The notes under the pieces: model-generated
Told to the model about the DNA's origin: nothing
What the model saw: the letters and a program-made list of their open reading frames with translations, nothing else
Databases searched by the model: none
Assembly: GCA_017656295.1 (NCBI GenBank)
Contig: JACDOC010000010.1
Coordinates: 1 to 64,000, forward strand
Source: Bacillus sp. (in: firmicutes)
GTDB lineage: Bacteria; Bacillota; Bacilli; Bacillales; JACDOC01
DNA: 64,000 nt
Reading direction: 5' to 3'
Program-made: the position numbers and the translations under genes
Shown here: positions 62,788-64,000 of the stretch, in pieces
Layout of the letters: the number at the start of each line of letters is the position of its first letter
Position numbering within the stretch: the stretch's first letter is position 1

Positions 62788-63213
62788 ATGGAGAAAGAAC
62801 TAGAAAAGAAAGAACAAACGAGAGAACAAACAGTTCATGTGAAAGAGTTTCTTATTGGTACGTTTGTCGGTGGGCTAGTTGGAGCTACCACAGCACTCTT
62901 ATTCGCACCAAAGTCAGGAAAAGACTTGCGCCATGATATTCAAGAACAAAAAGATCTTCTCCTTAACAAAACGAATCAGTATCGTGAACTAGTCGTTGAA
63001 AAAGGCAGTGAGTTAGCCGCTGCGGCGAAAGAAAAAACGGTAGCGCTAACAGATGCCGTGCAAAGTCAATCAAAAGATTTGTTAAACAAGGTAAAGCCGC
63101 TTCGTGCAAAAAATGAAGATGCGCCTGTACAAGAAGAAGTACCTACTGAAGAAGAGGTGCAACAAAAGCTAACCGAAACGGAGCAAGCGTTAGAAGAAGT
63201 AGAAAACCAATAA
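62788..63213 (+). CDS. ytxH: YtxH-family stress protein
   Basis: 141 residues with the YtxH signature, a Gly-rich hydrophobic segment (FLIGTFVGGLVGATTALLFA) followed by PKSGKDLRHDI and a long charged helix ending in Glu-rich repeats (QEEVPTEEEV). Membrane-associated. Second gene of the operon, 24 bases after ytxG. Confidence 0.92.
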   Translation: MEKELEKKEQTREQTVHVKEFLIGTFVGGLVGATTALLFAPKSGKDLRHDIQEQKDLLLNKTNQYRELVVEKGSELAAAAKEKTVALTDAVQSQSKDLLNKVKPLRAKNEDAPVQEEVPTEEEVQQKLTETEQALEEVENQ

Positions 63214-63293
63214 CAGAAACAAAGTTAATTATTTGCCAAAAAAGTAGTGAAGTGCTATGATGACTTCACTACTTTTTTTAAGGGGAGGATTGT

Positions 63294-63611
63294 ATGGAGC
63301 GTATTCGCTCGATTGAGGAGTTTCTATCTCTCATTGAATCTGAAGACAATTTTTACTTCTTAAAGCATAGCGCCACTTGTCCCATCAGTATGAATGCGTA
63401 TCGTGAGTACGAATCTTTTGTTACGGATGAACAAGTTAAAGGATACTATCTTGTTGTCCAAGAAGATCGTCCGTTATCTAATTACATTGCGGACACGTAT
63501 AGTATCCGGCATGAATCACCTCAAGTTTTCCTCTTCCAAAACGGCAAGCCGGTTTGGCATACATCTCACTGGAATATTACAAAGGAACAACTGCAAAAAA
63601 CGACAAGATAA
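63294..63611 (+). CDS. ytxJ: Bacilliredoxin-like protein YtxJ (BrxC family)
   Basis: 105 residues with a thioredoxin fold and the monothiol active site Cys29-Pro-Ile-Ser (SATCPISMNA). YtxJ/BrxC relatives remove bacillithiol from proteins after oxidative stress. AAGGGGAGG precedes the ATG. Third gene of the stress operon, about 80 bases after ytxH. Confidence 0.92.
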   Translation: MERIRSIEEFLSLIESEDNFYFLKHSATCPISMNAYREYESFVTDEQVKGYYLVVQEDRPLSNYIADTYSIRHESPQVFLFQNGKPVWHTSHWNITKEQLQKTTR

Positions 63612-63618
63612 TGAAGAA

Positions 63619-63662
63619 GGCAGCCTCTGTATACTGAAAAGGGGCTGCCTATCATTTATTTT
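63619..63662. terminator. Terminator after ytxJ
   Basis: GGCAGCCTC pairs with GGGGCTGCC, followed by a T-rich stretch (ATCATTTATTTTATG). It also lies at the end of the convergent partial gene. Confidence 0.65.
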
Positions 63663-64000
63663 ATGTTGTTTTCGTTGATTTCCATTTTAATTCTAATTCG
63701 TCACCATGTTGAATCGGTTCATAGAAAGTACATTCTACTCCATTTTTTAATATCGTAAACGAACGTTGTTCCGTTGAAGGTCGATTGACCTCTACATATC
63801 GGAACAAATCTTGGAAAATAAAAGGTTTCGTTGGAAGTATATCGATTTGAAGCGAATCACCAATATACATGCGCTCTTCTCCTGTAAGTTGTTTCCCATC
63901 CCGTATGACTGAAACAATTTGTTGCTCTAATGTTACCCGTTCTCCGTTAAAGAGTACCACAATGGTATGTTTCATGTTTAATTGTTTCGTTTGAAGTATT
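63661..64000 (-). CDS. 3' part of a larger gene running off the window (unknown)
   Basis: The reading frame is open to the window edge (ILQTKQLNMKHTIVVL upstream of the ATG at 63975), and no ribosome binding site precedes that ATG. I therefore treat it as the C-terminal ~112 residues of a longer protein. The visible part is beta-rich: VVLFNGERVTLEQQIV, DGKQLTGEERMYIGD, IQHGDELELKWK. A C-terminal domain of an FtsA/PilM-like ATPase is one possibility that I cannot verify. Confidence 0.5.
   Translation of the reverse strand, partial: ILQTKQLNMKHTIVVLFNGERVTLEQQIVSVIRDGKQLTGEERMYIGDSLQIDILPTKPFIFQDLFRYVEVNRPSTEQRSFTILKNGVECTFYEPIQHGDELELKWKSTKTT

Noticed and set aside
1-64000. CRISPR arrays, prophage, tRNA or rRNA genes
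   Set aside because: I looked for regularly spaced identical repeats, integrase or structural phage genes and tRNA-like cloverleaf ends, and saw none.

Overview
The window is chromosomal DNA from a low-to-moderate GC Gram-positive bacterium of the family Bacillaceae. The right half keeps the Bacillus subtilis 'yt' gene order: leuS, ytfP, murJ/ytgP, ytzE, pepV, dat, ytkP, ytlP-ytlQ-ytlR, amyX, ytmP, ytzH, trmB, ytnP, ytzB, ytoP, ytoQ, ytpP-ytpQ-ytpR, sftA, murC, ytxG-ytxH-ytxJ. Ribosome binding sites are strong AGGAGG types, TTG and GTG starts occur, and there are a leucine T-box, an RsbV/RsbU-like module and a sigma-B-type promoter. The species cannot be fixed from sequence alone.

Layout. 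0.1-2.2 kb: a membrane protein and an MFS transporter, divergent. 2.5-12.5 kb: the most unusual region. A cyclic-di-GMP-I (GEMM) riboswitch with an intrinsic terminator precedes one long operon. It encodes GTP cyclohydrolase I, a tandem-duplicated 6-pyruvoyltetrahydropterin synthase and an SDR reductase, which are the three steps of tetrahydrobiopterin-type pterin synthesis. The same operon continues into a signalling module: HATPase (RsbW/RsbT-like) protein, alpha/beta hydrolase, HAMP membrane sensor, STAS antagonist, PP2C/RsbU-type phosphatase, FapA/Jag_N polymer-forming protein and a second STAS protein. I regard this c-di-GMP-gated pterin plus partner-switching operon as the best candidate for an undescribed system.

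12.6-24.7 kb: a complete reductive pyrimidine degradation island. It holds beta-ureidopropionase, the two-subunit dihydropyrimidine dehydrogenase PreT/PreA, dihydropyrimidinase, an NCS1 permease, a small protein, a PucR regulator, CoA-acylating (methyl)malonate-semialdehyde dehydrogenase and a class III aminotransferase. Together they take uracil/thymine to acetyl-/propionyl-CoA. Both operons in the island carry the same 16-bp box exactly 42 bp upstream of a -10-like hexamer. 24.7-28.5 kb: a sigma-54 activator, a sigma-54 promoter, a GntP permease and a 3-hydroxybutyrate dehydrogenase (hydroxybutyrate use). 28.5-29.5 kb: a MerR regulator with a B12-binding fold, convergent to the preceding operon.

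29.8-64 kb: the conserved core, with leucyl-tRNA synthetase under T-box control and then mostly housekeeping genes for peptidoglycan (murJ, murC, dat), chromosome segregation (sftA), tRNA/rRNA modification, peptidases, redox proteins and the stress operon ytxGHJ. Three copies of a ~180-bp intergenic repeat with MITE-like ends lie at 19.7, 29.5 and 52.3 kb. A short 21-bp tandem array lies at 33.24 kb. No rRNA, tRNA, CRISPR array, insertion sequence or prophage was seen.
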